Shown here: one piece after another, positions 53,681 through 62,553 of the stretch
How positions within the stretch are numbered: position 1 is the stretch's first letter
How the letters are laid out: each line of letters opens with the position of its first letter
Assembly (NCBI RefSeq): GCF_002005225.1
Contig: NZ_CP019724.1
Coordinates: 3,908,501-3,972,500 of the forward strand
Reading direction: 5' to 3'
From: Streptomyces pactum
Lineage (GTDB): Bacteria; Actinomycetota; Actinomycetes; Streptomycetales; Streptomycetaceae
DNA: 64,000 bases
The notes under the pieces: model-generated
Databases searched by the model: none
What the model was told of the DNA's origin: nothing
What the model saw: only the letters and a program-made list of their open reading frames with translations
Program-made: the position numbers and the translations under genes

Positions 53681-54678
53681 GAGGCGGCTCCGAAGGTGAG
53701 GGGGACGTTGTCGATCAGCCGGGTCGTGCCGACCCGGGCTGCGACGGCGAGGACGGCCTCACCGGTGTGGTCGTCGCCGATCTCGGTGAAGTCGGACGGG
53801 TCGACCAGGGCGAGGTAGTCCAGCTCCAGCGGCGGGTTGGCGCGGGCCGCGTCGTCCAGTACCAGGCGGGCGGCGGCCCGCACGGCCGTCGCGCTGCCGG
53901 GCGCGGACGTGGCGACGGCGTGGGCGTCGGCCGCCGCGCGGGACTCGCCCAGGGCGCTGAGCGCCTCGGCGCGTGCCTGTGTGGCGGGCACCTCGCGGGC
54001 CCGGGCGCGCAGCGCCTCCTGAGCGGCGTGCCGGTCCAGGCCGGCGAACAGAGCCTGGGAGAGGGCGAGGGCGGTGCGGCGCTCCCGGGTCGAGAGGTAG
54101 CGGTTGCGGCTGGACAGGGCCAGGCCGTCCTCCTCGCGCACGGTGGGGACGCCGACGATCTCCACGCCGAAGTTCAGGTCGCGGACCATGCGGCGGATCA
54201 GGGCGAGCTGCTGGGCGTCCTTCTGGCCGTAGAGGGCGAGGTCGGGGCGGGTGAGGTGGAGCAGCTTGGCGACGACGGTGAGCATGCCGTCGAAGTGGCC
54301 GGGGCGACAGGCGCCCTCGAGGCGTTCGCCCATGGGGCCCGCCGTGACGCGTACCTGGGGCTCGCCGCCGGGGTAGACCTCGTCGGCGGAGGGGGCGAAG
54401 ACGGCGTCCGCGCCCGCCTGCCCGGCGATCCCCAGGTCGGCGTCCAGGGTGCGCGGGTAGCGGTCGAGGTCCTCGCCGGCGCCGAACTGCAGTGGGTTGA
54501 CGAAGACGGTGACGACCACCTCACCGTCCGGGCCGGCGAGGTCGCGGGCCGTGCGGATCAGGGTGGCGTGGCCCTCGTGCAGGGCGCCCATGGTCATCAC
54601 CACGGCCCGTCGGCGGTGGCGCACGCGCGCGTGCAGCTCGCCGGCGGTGCGCAGCAGGGCGGGCGGGGCGGTGGTCAT
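53677..54678 (-). CDS. panC: Pantothenate synthetase PanC
   Basis: Condenses pantoate and beta-alanine to pantothenate using ATP (333 aa). The nucleotidyltransferase signature appears as [19 protein letters not shown] (HxGH), with [40 protein letters not shown] and the KMSKS-like region [16 protein letters not shown]. The ATG overlaps the upstream DUF2520 gene stop (ATGA), and its own stop overlaps nadB. It links CoA precursor supply with NAD synthesis in a single operon. Confidence 0.96.
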   Translation of the reverse strand: MTTAPPALLRTAGELHARVRHRRRAVVMTMGALHEGHATLIRTARDLAGPDGEVVVTVFVNPLQFGAGEDLDRYPRTLDADLGIAGQAGADAVFAPSADEVYPGGEPQVRVTAGPMGERLEGACRPGHFDGMLTVVAKLLHLTRPDLALYGQKDAQQLALIRRMVRDLNFGVEIVGVPTVREEDGLALSSRNRYLSTRERRTALALSQALFAGLDRHAAQEALRARAREVPATQARAEALSALGESRAAADAHAVATSAPGSATAVRAAARLVLDDAARANPPLELDYLALVDPSDFTEIGDDHTGEAVLAVAARVGTTRLIDNVPLTFGAAS

Positions 54679-55739
54679 CGGGCGTCTCCTCCGAGGCCGT
54701 CGGTACCGTCAGTGCCGTCGGGGCCGTCGGGGCCGTCGGGGCCGTCGGGGCCGTCGGGGCCGTCGGGGCCGTCCGTGCCGCCCGTGCCGACCGTGCCGTC
54801 GGTGGCGCCCGTGCCGCCCGTGCCGTCGGTGGCGCCCGTGCCGTCGGCGAGTACGCCGAGCAGGTCCTCGGCGAACTCCGCCTTCAGCAGCCCGTGGTCC
54901 AGTGCCCGGTCGGCGGTCGCGCGGGCCATGGCCAGGTAGCCGGCGACGGCCTGCGGGGCGTGTGCGCGCAGCTCCACGATGTGCGCGGCGACCGTGCCCG
55001 CGTCACCGCGCGCGACGGGGCCGGTGAGGGCCGCGTCGCCGGAGCGCAGGGCGTTGTCGAGGGAGGCGCCCAGCAGCGGGCCGAGCATCCGGTCGGGGGC
55101 CTCGACGCCGGCCGTGCGCAGCAGCTCCATGGACTGGGCGACCAGGGTGACCAGGTGGTTGGCGCCGAGGGCGAGCGCGGCGTGGTACAGCGGCCGCTTG
55201 TCCTCGGCGATCCACTCCGGTTCGCCGCCCATCTCGATGACCAGGGCCTCGGCGGCCAGCCGCAGCTCCTCGGGCGCGGTGACGCCGAAGGAGCAGCCGG
55301 CCAGGCGCTGGACGTCCACGGGGGTGCCGGTGAAGGTCATCGCCGGGTGCAGGGCCAACGGCAGCGCGCCGGCCCGCAGTGCGGGGTCCAGGACCCTCGC
55401 GCCGTACCGTCCGGAGGTGTGCACGAGCAGTTGGCCCGGCCGCACCGCGCCGGTCTCGGCGAGCCCGGTCACCAGGCCGGGCAGGGCGTCGTCCGGGACC
55501 GTCAGCAGGACCAGCTCGGCGCGCTGGAGAACCTCGGCGGGCCGCATGAGCGGCACGTCGGGCAGGAGCGCCGCGGCGCGCCGTCTGGAGGCGTCGGAGA
55601 CACCGGAGACGGCCACCGGGCGGTGCCCGGCGAGCTGGAGGGACGCGGCCAGCGCGGGGCCCACGCGTCCGGCGCCGACGACGCCTACCGTGAGCCGCGC
55701 GGGGCGGTCCCTGGGGTCTGGCTGTGGGGTTGTGTTCAC
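54675..55739 (-). CDS. Rossmann / DUF2520 dehydrogenase-like protein
   Basis: First gene of the cofactor operon (354 aa). The N-terminal NAD(P)-binding Rossmann fold has [20 protein letters not shown], and the DUF2520 C-terminal helical domain includes [20 protein letters not shown]. The fold is that of ketopantoate/6-phosphogluconate dehydrogenases, so a role in pantoate formation next to panC is an attractive inference. The last 50 residues are [10 protein letters not shown] then a run of TDGPDGPDG repeats encoded by a 9-bp DNA repeat, probably disordered. The start codon region follows a 239-nt intergenic stretch. Confidence 0.9.
   Translation of the reverse strand: MNTTPQPDPRDRPARLTVGVVGAGRVGPALAASLQLAGHRPVAVSGVSDASRRRAAALLPDVPLMRPAEVLQRAELVLLTVPDDALPGLVTGLAETGAVRPGQLLVHTSGRYGARVLDPALRAGALPLALHPAMTFTGTPVDVQRLAGCSFGVTAPEELRLAAEALVIEMGGEPEWIAEDKRPLYHAALALGANHLVTLVAQSMELLRTAGVEAPDRMLGPLLGASLDNALRSGDAALTGPVARGDAGTVAAHIVELRAHAPQAVAGYLAMARATADRALDHGLLKAEFAEDLLGVLADGTGATDGTGGTGATDGTVGTGGTDGPDGPDGPDGPDGPDGPDGTDGTDGLGGDAR
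54701..54850. repeat. 9-bp (GCCGTCGGG) repeat inside the DUF2520 gene
   Basis: Repeated GCCGTCGGG / GTGCCGTC(G/C) units encode the Gly-Pro-Asp/Thr tail of the DUF2520 protein. The unit number (about six exact copies in a row near 54718-54773) is likely to vary between strains. Confidence 0.9.
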
Positions 55740-55825
55740 GCGACGGCGGCCTTCCCGTTCCAGTCCGCTCCGGGTACCGGACGATTTCTCGTCATGTTAA
55801 CGCGATTGGTTCGGAGGACGTCCGG

Positions 55826-55834
55826 TTGTCCACA
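55826..55834 (+). promoter_or_regulatory. DnaA-box-like motif
   Basis: TTGTCCACA, the preferred Streptomyces DnaA box, lies in the divergent gap between the DUF2520 and aldolase genes. It begins the short palindrome CCACAGGCTGTGG (55831-55843). A second, weaker box (TGTGGGGAA, inverted) is at 55930-55938. Confidence 0.55.
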
Positions 55835-55978
55835 GGCTGTGGGTTTCCGTGCGGCGACGGGGCACACCCACACGCGCGTGGAGAAGACGCCGGGGCACGC
55901 CCCGACCCGCGCGGGAACGTGTGAAACCTGTGGGGAAACCGGATGCCCGCGCCGACGTCAGCGCGGCATGATCCCGGC

Positions 55979-57163
55979 ATGAGCGATACGGCGGAACAAG
56001 CGGACCAGGCACATCAGGCGGAAGCGGCGGAGGAGCGCGGCGCGCGGCTCCGGGAACGGCGCGTGGCCGCCCATCGCGGCGCCCGCCGCGTGCTCGTCAG
56101 CCCGGGGTTCTCGGCCACCCTGCGCGAGCGGCTCGCCCTGCTGGACGGGGCCGCCGAGCTGTACGACCTCGACGAGCCGTCCGACCTCTACGGCAACGGC
56201 GTCGTGGAGGCCCTGGAGGAGAAGGTCGCCGCCCTGTTCGGCACCGAGGCCGCCGCCTTCTTCCCGACCGGCACCATGGCCCAGCAGGTGGCCCTGCGCT
56301 GCTGGGCGGGCCGCACCGGCAATCCGGTCGTCGCCCTGCACGGGCTCAGCCATCCCGAGATGCACGAGCGCAACGCCTTCAGCCGGGTCAGCGGGCTGCG
56401 CCCGGTGCGGGTGACCAGCGAGCCCCGGCTGCCGACCGCCGACGAGGTGCGCGACTTCGAAGAGCCGTTCGGGGCGCTGATGCTGGAGCTGCCACTCAGG
56501 GAGGCCGGTTTCGTACTGCCCACCTGGGAGGAACTCACCGAGGTGGTCGAGGCCGCGCGGGAGCGCGACGCGGTGGTCCACTTCGACGGGGCCCGCCTGT
56601 GGGAGTCCACCGTCCACTTCGGCCGTCCACTGGCCGAGATCGCGGGCCTGGCGGACAGCGTGTACGTCTCGTTCTACAAGTCCCTCAAGGGCTACGGCGG
56701 CGCCGCCCTGGCCGGCCCCCGGACGCTGGTCGAGGAGGCGAGGGCCTGGCGGCACCGGTACGGCGGCGCGGTGTTCCAGCAGTTCCCCACGGTGCTGTCG
56801 GCCCTGGCCGGCCTGGAGCGGGAGCTGCCCCGGCTGCCGGAGTACGTCGCCCACGCGCGCGTGGTGGCCGCCGCGCTGCGGGAGGGCTTCGCGGCGGCCG
56901 GACTGCCGTGGGCGCGGGTGCACCCCGAGGAGCCGCACACCCACGAGTTCCAGGTCTGGCTGCCGTACGACGCCGATGTCGTCGGCGAGGCCGCGGTCCG
57001 GCAGGGCGAGGAGACGGGGACCCTGCTCTTCTCCCGGGGCTGGAGCACGCCCGGGCCGGGGCTCGCGATCACCGAGGTCGGGGTGGATATAGCGGGCCTC
57101 GACTGGACGGCCGACGAGGTGAAGGCGGCGGTCGCCGACTTCGCGGCCCGGCTGGAAGCCTGA
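55979..57163 (+). CDS. Threonine aldolase-like PLP enzyme
   Basis: A 394-aa fold-type I PLP enzyme of the beta-eliminating lyase/threonine aldolase family. Motifs: DLYGNGVVEALEEKVAALFG, AAFFPTGTMAQQVALRCWAG, the cofactor aspartate region AVVHFDGARLWESTVHFG and the Schiff-base lysine in VYVSFYKSLKGYGGAALAG. The family cleaves L-threonine or other beta-hydroxy amino acids to glycine. The start MSDTAEQADQAHQAE was chosen; an upstream ATG at 55943 gives 12 more residues but no ribosome site. The gene is monocistronic. Confidence 0.9.
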   Translation: MSDTAEQADQAHQAEAAEERGARLRERRVAAHRGARRVLVSPGFSATLRERLALLDGAAELYDLDEPSDLYGNGVVEALEEKVAALFGTEAAAFFPTGTMAQQVALRCWAGRTGNPVVALHGLSHPEMHERNAFSRVSGLRPVRVTSEPRLPTADEVRDFEEPFGALMLELPLREAGFVLPTWEELTEVVEAARERDAVVHFDGARLWESTVHFGRPLAEIAGLADSVYVSFYKSLKGYGGAALAGPRTLVEEARAWRHRYGGAVFQQFPTVLSALAGLERELPRLPEYVAHARVVAAALREGFAAAGLPWARVHPEEPHTHEFQVWLPYDADVVGEAAVRQGEETGTLLFSRGWSTPGPGLAITEVGVDIAGLDWTADEVKAAVADFAARLEA

Positions 57164-57187
57164 CCGCCAGGGCGCCGGCTGCCCGGG

Positions 57188-57418
57188 TCAGCCGAGAGCG
57201 CGCGGCCACCGGGACCACCACCGTCGCAGGGCCCGCCGCACGCGGCCGTGGACCGGGCGGCCGTGCGCCGGGCGGCCGGCGAGCGCGGCCTGGAACTGGC
57301 GGCGGTCGTGCCACTCGCGCACGACCTGCCAGTCGTGGGCGCCGGGCGCGGGCGGCGCCGGCTCGCCGAGCTGCCGGGCACGGTAGGTGTCGAGGAGGTA
57401 CTGCTGCGTGATGCTCAT
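57188..57418 (-). CDS. Small hypothetical protein
   Basis: A 76-aa protein beginning MSITQQYLLDTYRARQLGEP with a strongly basic, Arg/His/Trp-rich C-terminus (RRALRRWWSRWPRALG). No family was recognised. The hydrophilic start and basic tail suggest a soluble or membrane-surface-associated protein. It is divergent from the ArsR-type regulator, and the palindrome between them suggests that the regulator controls it. Confidence 0.7.
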   Translation of the reverse strand: MSITQQYLLDTYRARQLGEPAPPAPGAHDWQVVREWHDRRQFQAALAGRPAHGRPVHGRVRRALRRWWSRWPRALG

Positions 57419-57516
57419 GGGGATCGCCTTCTCGGGAGACGTAGGGGTGAGGAAGGAACGGGCTCCGCGGCGGCCCCGGTCACTCCAGACTGCTCCGGTA
57501 CGGTGCCGCGGTCGCG

Positions 57517-57541
57517 CCGATTGACTGCGGCGGTCAATCGG
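57517..57541. promoter_or_regulatory. Palindromic operator candidate
   Basis: CCGATTGAC (57517-57525) and GTCAATCGG (57533-57541) are perfect 9-bp inverted arms with a 7-nt spacer. The site lies in the 160-nt divergent gap between the 76-aa gene and the ArsR-type regulator, 37 nt before the regulator ATG. Confidence 0.75.
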
Positions 57542-57578
57542 CGGCGGCGTTGTCGGTGGCGGGGTGCACCATGAGGAC

Positions 57579-58685
57579 ATGAGCGTGCGCATCGACATCA
57601 CGGGGCTGCGGCCGGAGAGGATCGCCGTCGTGCCCTCCCCCCTGGCCGAGCTGGGCATGGCGCTGCACGCGCTGTCCGAGCCGGGGCACCACCCGGGCCT
57701 GCAGGGCTGGGCTACGGGCGTGACCGCCCGGCTCGACTCGCATCTGGCGGACCGGATGTGCGAGGCCGACTTCCTGTGGCGGACGACCTTCTCGGACCTG
57801 TTCATGCCCTTCGCCGGCGTGCCCGGCCGAAGCACCCTGCCCGGCGCCACCCTCGCCGAGGATCTGGACCTGCTCGACAAGCTGTCCGACGAGCAGTTCG
57901 TGGACGCGGCGCTGGAGTTCACCTGCGCCCTGCCGTACAGCACCGGTGGGGCCTGCGCGCTCACGGACGCCGGGGTGCGCCGGCGCGCGCTGGACCTGGC
58001 CGCCGCGCGCGGACCGCAGCAACTGCGCTTCAGCGAGCGGCTGCTGGCCGATCCGCCGCTGATCCGCGGCTGGCTGAGGCAGTTCGCGCGGGACTGCGAC
58101 GAGGCGTTCTTCGCGGAGGCCTGGGCGCGGCTGCGCCACCAGCTCGCGGCGGACGCCCGCCACAAGACGGACCTGCTGCACCGCAAGGGCCTCGCCGAGG
58201 CGCTGGCCGCCGTGTCCCCGGCGGTCACGCTGGACGAGAGCGCCGCGCGGATCACGGTCGACAAGCTGGGCGACGGCCGTTCGGCGACGGCGGACGGCGG
58301 GCTCCTGCTCGTCCCGACGAGCCTGGGCTGGCCGCACCTGATGGTCCTGCACCGGCACGACTGGCAGCCGGTGCTGCACTACCCCGTCGGCTCCCCCGAG
58401 CTGGCCTCACCGCCGTCGGTCGAGCAGCTCACGCTGCGGATGACCGCGCTGTCCCACCCGGTGCGGATGCGCATCTGCCGCCACCTGGCCCGCAGCGCCT
58501 ACACCACGAGCGAGCTGGCGCAGGCGCACGGCATGACGCCCCCGGAGATATCCCGGCACCTGGGCGTCCTGAAGAAGGCGGGCCTGATCACCACCCGGCG
58601 CCGCGGGCGGTACGTCCTGCACCAACTGGACGTGACGGTGGTGGCCCGGCTGGGCAGCGACTTCCTGGAGGGGATCCTCCGGTGA
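57579..58685 (+). CDS. ArsR-type regulator with N-terminal DUF5937-like domain
   Basis: A 368-aa regulator. Residues 1-280 form a long helical sensor-type domain (DFLWRTTFSDLFMPFAGVPG, DLLDKLSDEQFVDAALEFTC), as in the DUF5937 group. The C-terminal winged helix is ArsR-like: LRMTALSHPVRMRICRHLAR, YTTSELAQAHGMTPPEISRH and LGVLKKAGLITTRRRGRYVL. No metal-binding cysteine pair of classical ArsR is evident. The start MSVRIDITGLRP has an AGGA ribosome site. It probably binds the adjacent palindrome and controls itself and the divergent small gene. Confidence 0.88.
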   Translation: MSVRIDITGLRPERIAVVPSPLAELGMALHALSEPGHHPGLQGWATGVTARLDSHLADRMCEADFLWRTTFSDLFMPFAGVPGRSTLPGATLAEDLDLLDKLSDEQFVDAALEFTCALPYSTGGACALTDAGVRRRALDLAAARGPQQLRFSERLLADPPLIRGWLRQFARDCDEAFFAEAWARLRHQLAADARHKTDLLHRKGLAEALAAVSPAVTLDESAARITVDKLGDGRSATADGGLLLVPTSLGWPHLMVLHRHDWQPVLHYPVGSPELASPPSVEQLTLRMTALSHPVRMRICRHLARSAYTTSELAQAHGMTPPEISRHLGVLKKAGLITTRRRGRYVLHQLDVTVVARLGSDFLEGILR

Positions 58686-58714
58686 ACCGCCGCTGAACGG
58701 CCGCGGGAGCGCGG

Positions 58715-59374
58715 TCAGTCGAACCGGATGTGCCGCAGTCCCACGCCCGCCTGCCGCAGCCGTGTCCGCAGCGCGCCCTCGCGGTTGGGCTCCAGGGTGA
58801 GTCCCGCCAGCACGGCGATCCGGTCAGCGGTCTTCGGGACGGTGGCGTGATCCGTCCACAGGTGCTCGGCGAACTCCGGCTCGGCCAGCCGCTCCAGGCA
58901 GTGGTCGAGTCGCCGCACGGCCCAGCTCTCGCGGCGCAGTCCGGCGTCCTTCCCGGCGACGTACCGCAGGACCTGCCCGAAACCCCGCGCGTGCAGCCGT
59001 CGCAGTACGGTCTCGCGCTGCGCGAGGAGGGTGAAGTGGCGGACGTCGTGGCCCAGTTCGCGCAGCCGGCCGACGGTCTCGGCGAAATAACCGGAGTGTG
59101 TCACCGTCATGGGTGCGATCACCACACCGTCGTGCCGGGTGAGGGCCAGGTCGAGGACCTCCACCACGCCCTGCCGCCAGGAGGCCAGATCCTGGAAGTC
59201 GTCCAGCAGCGGCCTCCGGCCGCGGGCGCCGCGCAGCTCGGGCGGCAGCATGCGGCGCAGGCCGAAGCCCGCGTGCTCGGGGTCGCAGATCACACTGCCG
59301 GGGAGCCGGCGCCGTATCTCGTGTGCGGTCTGTGTCTTGCCGCCCCCGAAGGGGCCGTTGATCCACAGGAGCAT
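58715..59374 (-). CDS. TmrB-like ATP-binding protein
   Basis: A 219-aa P-loop protein closely resembling Bacillus subtilis TmrB (tunicamycin resistance). It begins MLLWINGPFGGGKTQTAHEI (Walker A GPFGGGKT), then PGSVICDPEHAGFGLRRMLP, VVIAPMTVTHSGYFAETVGR, HFTLLAQRETVLRRLHARG and a late LRHIR, which match TmrB segments from memory. TmrB is thought to bind tunicamycin at the membrane; whether this protein confers resistance is unknown. ATG 59374 was chosen because TmrB starts at that point; a GTG at 59383 adds three residues. Confidence 0.85.
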   Translation of the reverse strand: MLLWINGPFGGGKTQTAHEIRRRLPGSVICDPEHAGFGLRRMLPPELRGARGRRPLLDDFQDLASWRQGVVEVLDLALTRHDGVVIAPMTVTHSGYFAETVGRLRELGHDVRHFTLLAQRETVLRRLHARGFGQVLRYVAGKDAGLRRESWAVRRLDHCLERLAEPEFAEHLWTDHATVPKTADRIAVLAGLTLEPNREGALRTRLRQAGVGLRHIRFD

Positions 59375-59415
59375 GCGGGGCACCTTACCGACGCGGGCCC
59401 CGTCTCGGGGCGCGG

Positions 59416-60090
59416 TCAGCCCTGTCCGCCGCCCGCGCGCACCAGCCCGGTCTCATAGGCGAGGACCACCACCTGCACCCGGTCCCGCAGCCCGAGCTTG
59501 GTGAGGATGCGGCCCACGTGCGTCTTGACGGTCGCCTCCGACAGCACGAGCCGGGCCGCGATCTCCCCGTTGGACAGACCCTGTGCGACCAGCACCATCA
59601 CCTCGCGCTCGCGCTCGGTGAGCCGCTGGAGTTCCTTGTGCCGGGGCTCCTGGCCGGTGGCCGGCAGCATCGGCGCGAACCGGTCCAGGAGCCGGCGGGT
59701 GGTGGACGGGGCGACCACCGCGTCGCCGCTGTGCACGGAGCGGATCGCGGCGAGCAGCTCGCCCGGCGGCACGTCCTTGAGCATGAAGCCGGAGGCGCCC
59801 GCCTTCAGCGCCGAGAAGGCGTACTCGTCGAGGTCGAAGGTGGTCAGGATCAGCACCTTCGGCGCGTTGGGGTCCACGCAGATCCGGCTGGTGGTCTCGA
59901 CACCGTCGAGCTTGGGCATCCGGACGTCCATCAGGACCACGTCCACGGCGGTCGCACGCAGCACCTGGAGGGCCTCGACGCCGTCCCCCGCCTCGGCGAC
60001 GACCTCCATGTCCGGCTGGGCCGCCAGCACCATCCGGAACCCGGTGCGCAGCAGCACCTGGTCGTCGACGAGCATTACGCGGATAGCCAT
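59416..60090 (-). CDS. NarL/FixJ-family response regulator
   Basis: A 224-aa response regulator with Asp9/Asp10 and phospho-acceptor Asp55 in VVLMDVRMPKLDGVE. The LuxR-type helix-turn-helix at the C-terminus is LTEREREVMVLVAQGLSNGE, IAARLVLSEATVKTHVGRIL. It lies 53 nt downstream of its sensor kinase gene. A GGAAGAGG ribosome site precedes the ATG. Target genes are not known. Confidence 0.95.
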   Translation of the reverse strand: MAIRVMLVDDQVLLRTGFRMVLAAQPDMEVVAEAGDGVEALQVLRATAVDVVLMDVRMPKLDGVETTSRICVDPNAPKVLILTTFDLDEYAFSALKAGASGFMLKDVPPGELLAAIRSVHSGDAVVAPSTTRRLLDRFAPMLPATGQEPRHKELQRLTEREREVMVLVAQGLSNGEIAARLVLSEATVKTHVGRILTKLGLRDRVQVVVLAYETGLVRAGGGQG

Positions 60091-60143
60091 CGGGGCCTCT
60101 TCCTTACAGGTGTCAACGCGGTACGTGCGTGTGGGCGCGGGTG

Positions 60144-61346
60144 TCAGTGTGCGGGTTTCAGCGGCAGCAGCACACTGATGCGGAATCCTCCGCCCTGCCG
60201 CGGGCCCGCGTCCAGGGTGCCGCCGACCATGCCGACCCGCTCGCGCATCCCGATCAGGCCGTGGCCCTGGCCGTCGAAGCCGCCCTCTTCGTAGAGCTCG
60301 TGCGGGGCGCCCTTGCCGTCGTCCTCGATGAGCAGCCCGAGGCCGTCGTCGAAGTAGACCAGGCGCACGCTCGCGCCCGCGTTGGGGCCGCCGTGCTTGC
60401 GCGTGTTGGTCAGCGCCTCCTGCACGATGCGGTACGCGGTGAGCTCGAGGCCGCTGGGCAGCCGGCGCGGGGTGCCCTCGACCTTGAAGTCGACGGGCAG
60501 CCCGGAGCCGCGGCACTCCTCGACGAGGTCCTCGATCTGCTGGACGTCGGGCTGCGGGACGTACTCGCCGGCCTCCTGGTGCTCGCCGGTGCGCAGCACG
60601 CCGAGCAGGCGGCGCATCTCCGCGAGGGCCTGGCGGCCGGTGGAGGAGATGGTCTCCAGGGCCTTCTTGGCCTGGTCGGGGGCCGCGTCCAGGACGTAGG
60701 CGGCACCGTCGGCCTGCACCACCATCACGGAGACGTTGTGCGCGACGACGTCGTGCAGCTCGCGCGCGATCCGGGCGCGTTCGGCGGCGACCGCGACCTT
60801 GGCCTGCGCCTCGCGCTCCCGCTCCAGCCGTGCGGCGCGTTCCTCCAACTGCGCGAAGTAGGCGCGACGGGTGCGCATGGAGTCGCCGAGCACCCAGGCG
60901 AGGGCGAAGGGCACCGCCTGGAAGACCGTTATGGCGATGTTGCTCGCTATGCCCGCGTCGTCCGTGGGCCAGCGGAGCTGGGCGACGGGGGCGGCGCACA
61001 GCCCCGTGGCCAGCGCGGTCCGGGAGGCCCAGCGGGCGCCGGTCGCGGCCACGGTGTAGACGATCACCAGGAGGGCGAAGTCGGCCGGCATGGTCGGCAC
61101 GTCCAGCACCACCTGCCCCAGGCCCAGCGCGACGGCCAGCAGCAGCATCCTCTCCGGCATCAGCCTGCGCAGCGCGATCACCAGGCACAGCAGCAGGACG
61201 AAGGGAACGATCAGCGCCGTCGTGTCCGTCCCCCGGGCCTCCTCCTGCGGAGCCACGGACATGACGGAGATGCCGAGCAGGACGAGGGCCCAGAAACAGT
61301 CGAACCCGATCGGGTGTCTGCGGAGGAAGTCGTAGAGGCGCTGCAC
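60144..61346 (-). CDS. Sensor histidine kinase (HisKA_3 type)
   Basis: A 400-aa membrane kinase partner of the downstream response regulator. Four to five hydrophobic segments (residues about 15-150, for example TTALIVPFVLLLCLVIALRR) carry no large outer domain. The dimerisation helix contains His198 in RELHDVVAHNVSVMVVQADG, and the ATPase domain has RIVQEALTNTRKHGGPNAG, LIEDDGKGAP and GHGLIGMRERVGMVGGTLDA. The GTG start is at 61346. It is divergent from the MidA-type gene. Confidence 0.94.
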   Translation of the reverse strand: MQRLYDFLRRHPIGFDCFWALVLLGISVMSVAPQEEARGTDTTALIVPFVLLLCLVIALRRLMPERMLLLAVALGLGQVVLDVPTMPADFALLVIVYTVAATGARWASRTALATGLCAAPVAQLRWPTDDAGIASNIAITVFQAVPFALAWVLGDSMRTRRAYFAQLEERAARLEREREAQAKVAVAAERARIARELHDVVAHNVSVMVVQADGAAYVLDAAPDQAKKALETISSTGRQALAEMRRLLGVLRTGEHQEAGEYVPQPDVQQIEDLVEECRGSGLPVDFKVEGTPRRLPSGLELTAYRIVQEALTNTRKHGGPNAGASVRLVYFDDGLGLLIEDDGKGAPHELYEEGGFDGQGHGLIGMRERVGMVGGTLDAGPRQGGGFRISVLLPLKPAH

Positions 61347-61464
61347 GTAACCCAGCGTAGGGAAGAGAGATAGGTGCAGGGGTCAACCGGAGGGCCGATC
61401 CGCGTCCCCCGCGCATACTCCGCAAGGTGGAGGCTCCGTTCTCCTGTGCGCCTAGCCTGGCCCT

Positions 61465-62553
61465 GTGAGACGAGGGACAACAGGGGTCAGAGGGGCTTCA
61501 GGAGCGCAACAGAACTGGCGGGGCTGGAGGGAAGCGACGCACGACGCTCTTTACGGACCGGCCGGTTTCTACCGCGCGTCCGAGGGGCCGGCCGGGCACT
61601 TCCGCACCTCCGTGCACGCGTCGCCGCAGTTCGCCGGTGCCGTGGCACGGCTGCTGTGCCGGGTCGACGAGGCGCTGGGCCGGCCCGCGTCGCTGGACTT
61701 CGTGGACATGGCGGCCGGCCGGGGGGAGCTGGTCGCCGGGGTACTGGCCGCGCTGCCCGCCGGCGTGGCCGCCCGCACGCGCGCGTACGCCGTCGAGGTC
61801 GCCGGCCGTCCCGAGGGACTGGACCACCGGATCGAGTGGCTCGCCGAGCCGCCGGGCGGCGGGGTGACGGGCCTGCTGTTCGCCAACGAGTGGCTGGACA
61901 ACGTACCGGTGGACGTGGCGGAGGTGGACTCCGCGGGCGTGGCACGGCGGGTGCTGGTCCGGGACGACGGGGACGAACGGCTCGGGGAGCCGGTGGACGG
62001 GGCCGAGGCCGAGTGGCTGGCGCGGTGGTGGCCGCTGCCCGGCGAGGAGGGGCTGCGGGCCGAGATCGGGCTCCCCAGGGACGCCGCCTGGGTGTCCGCC
62101 GTGTCGGCCCTGGACGCGGGGCTGGCCGTGGCCGCCGACTACGCGCACACCGTGGGCGCCCGCCCGCCGTTCGGGACGCTCACCGGCTTCCGGGAGGGGC
62201 GGGAGACGGCGCCGGTGCCGGACGGGTCGTGCGACATCACCGCGCATGTCGCGCTGGACGCGTGCGCGGCGGCCCACGCGGCGAGGTGTGCTCCGGAGTG
62301 CACGCCCCCGGGTGCGCTGCTGCGCCTCCAGCGTGATGCCCTGCGCGCCCTGGGTGTCACGGGCGCACGCCCCCCGCTCGCGCTGGCGTCCACCGACCCG
62401 GCGGCGTACGTACGCGCTCTCGCCGGCGCCTCGGAGGCCGCCGAACTGCTCGCGCCGGGCGGGCTGGGCGACTTCGTGTGGCTGCTCCAGCCGGTGGGGC
62501 CCCTCGACGCCGCCGCGCTACTTGTCGATGTCCCCGACCACGAAGAAGAGTGA
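61465..62553 (+). CDS. MidA/NDUFAF7-family SAM-dependent methyltransferase
   Basis: A 362-aa protein of the MidA/NDUFAF7 family. In mitochondria NDUFAF7 dimethylates an arginine of the complex I subunit NDUFS2 (NuoD homolog). Family motifs are clear: [23 protein letters not shown] motif [57 protein letters not shown] and [14 protein letters not shown]. The GTG start is followed by a short basic tail. Its 3' end overlaps that of nuoD2 on the other strand by 36 nt. By analogy it may methylate NuoD; this is inference. Confidence 0.9.
   Translation: MRRGTTGVRGASGAQQNWRGWREATHDALYGPAGFYRASEGPAGHFRTSVHASPQFAGAVARLLCRVDEALGRPASLDFVDMAAGRGELVAGVLAALPAGVAARTRAYAVEVAGRPEGLDHRIEWLAEPPGGGVTGLLFANEWLDNVPVDVAEVDSAGVARRVLVRDDGDERLGEPVDGAEAEWLARWWPLPGEEGLRAEIGLPRDAAWVSAVSALDAGLAVAADYAHTVGARPPFGTLTGFREGRETAPVPDGSCDITAHVALDACAAAHAARCAPECTPPGALLRLQRDALRALGVTGARPPLALASTDPAAYVRALAGASEAAELLAPGGLGDFVWLLQPVGPLDAAALLVDVPDHEEE

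Noticed and set aside
55826..55938. Chromosomal replication origin
   Set aside because: Only one good and one weak DnaA box, without dnaA or dnaN nearby; an oriC in Streptomyces holds many boxes.
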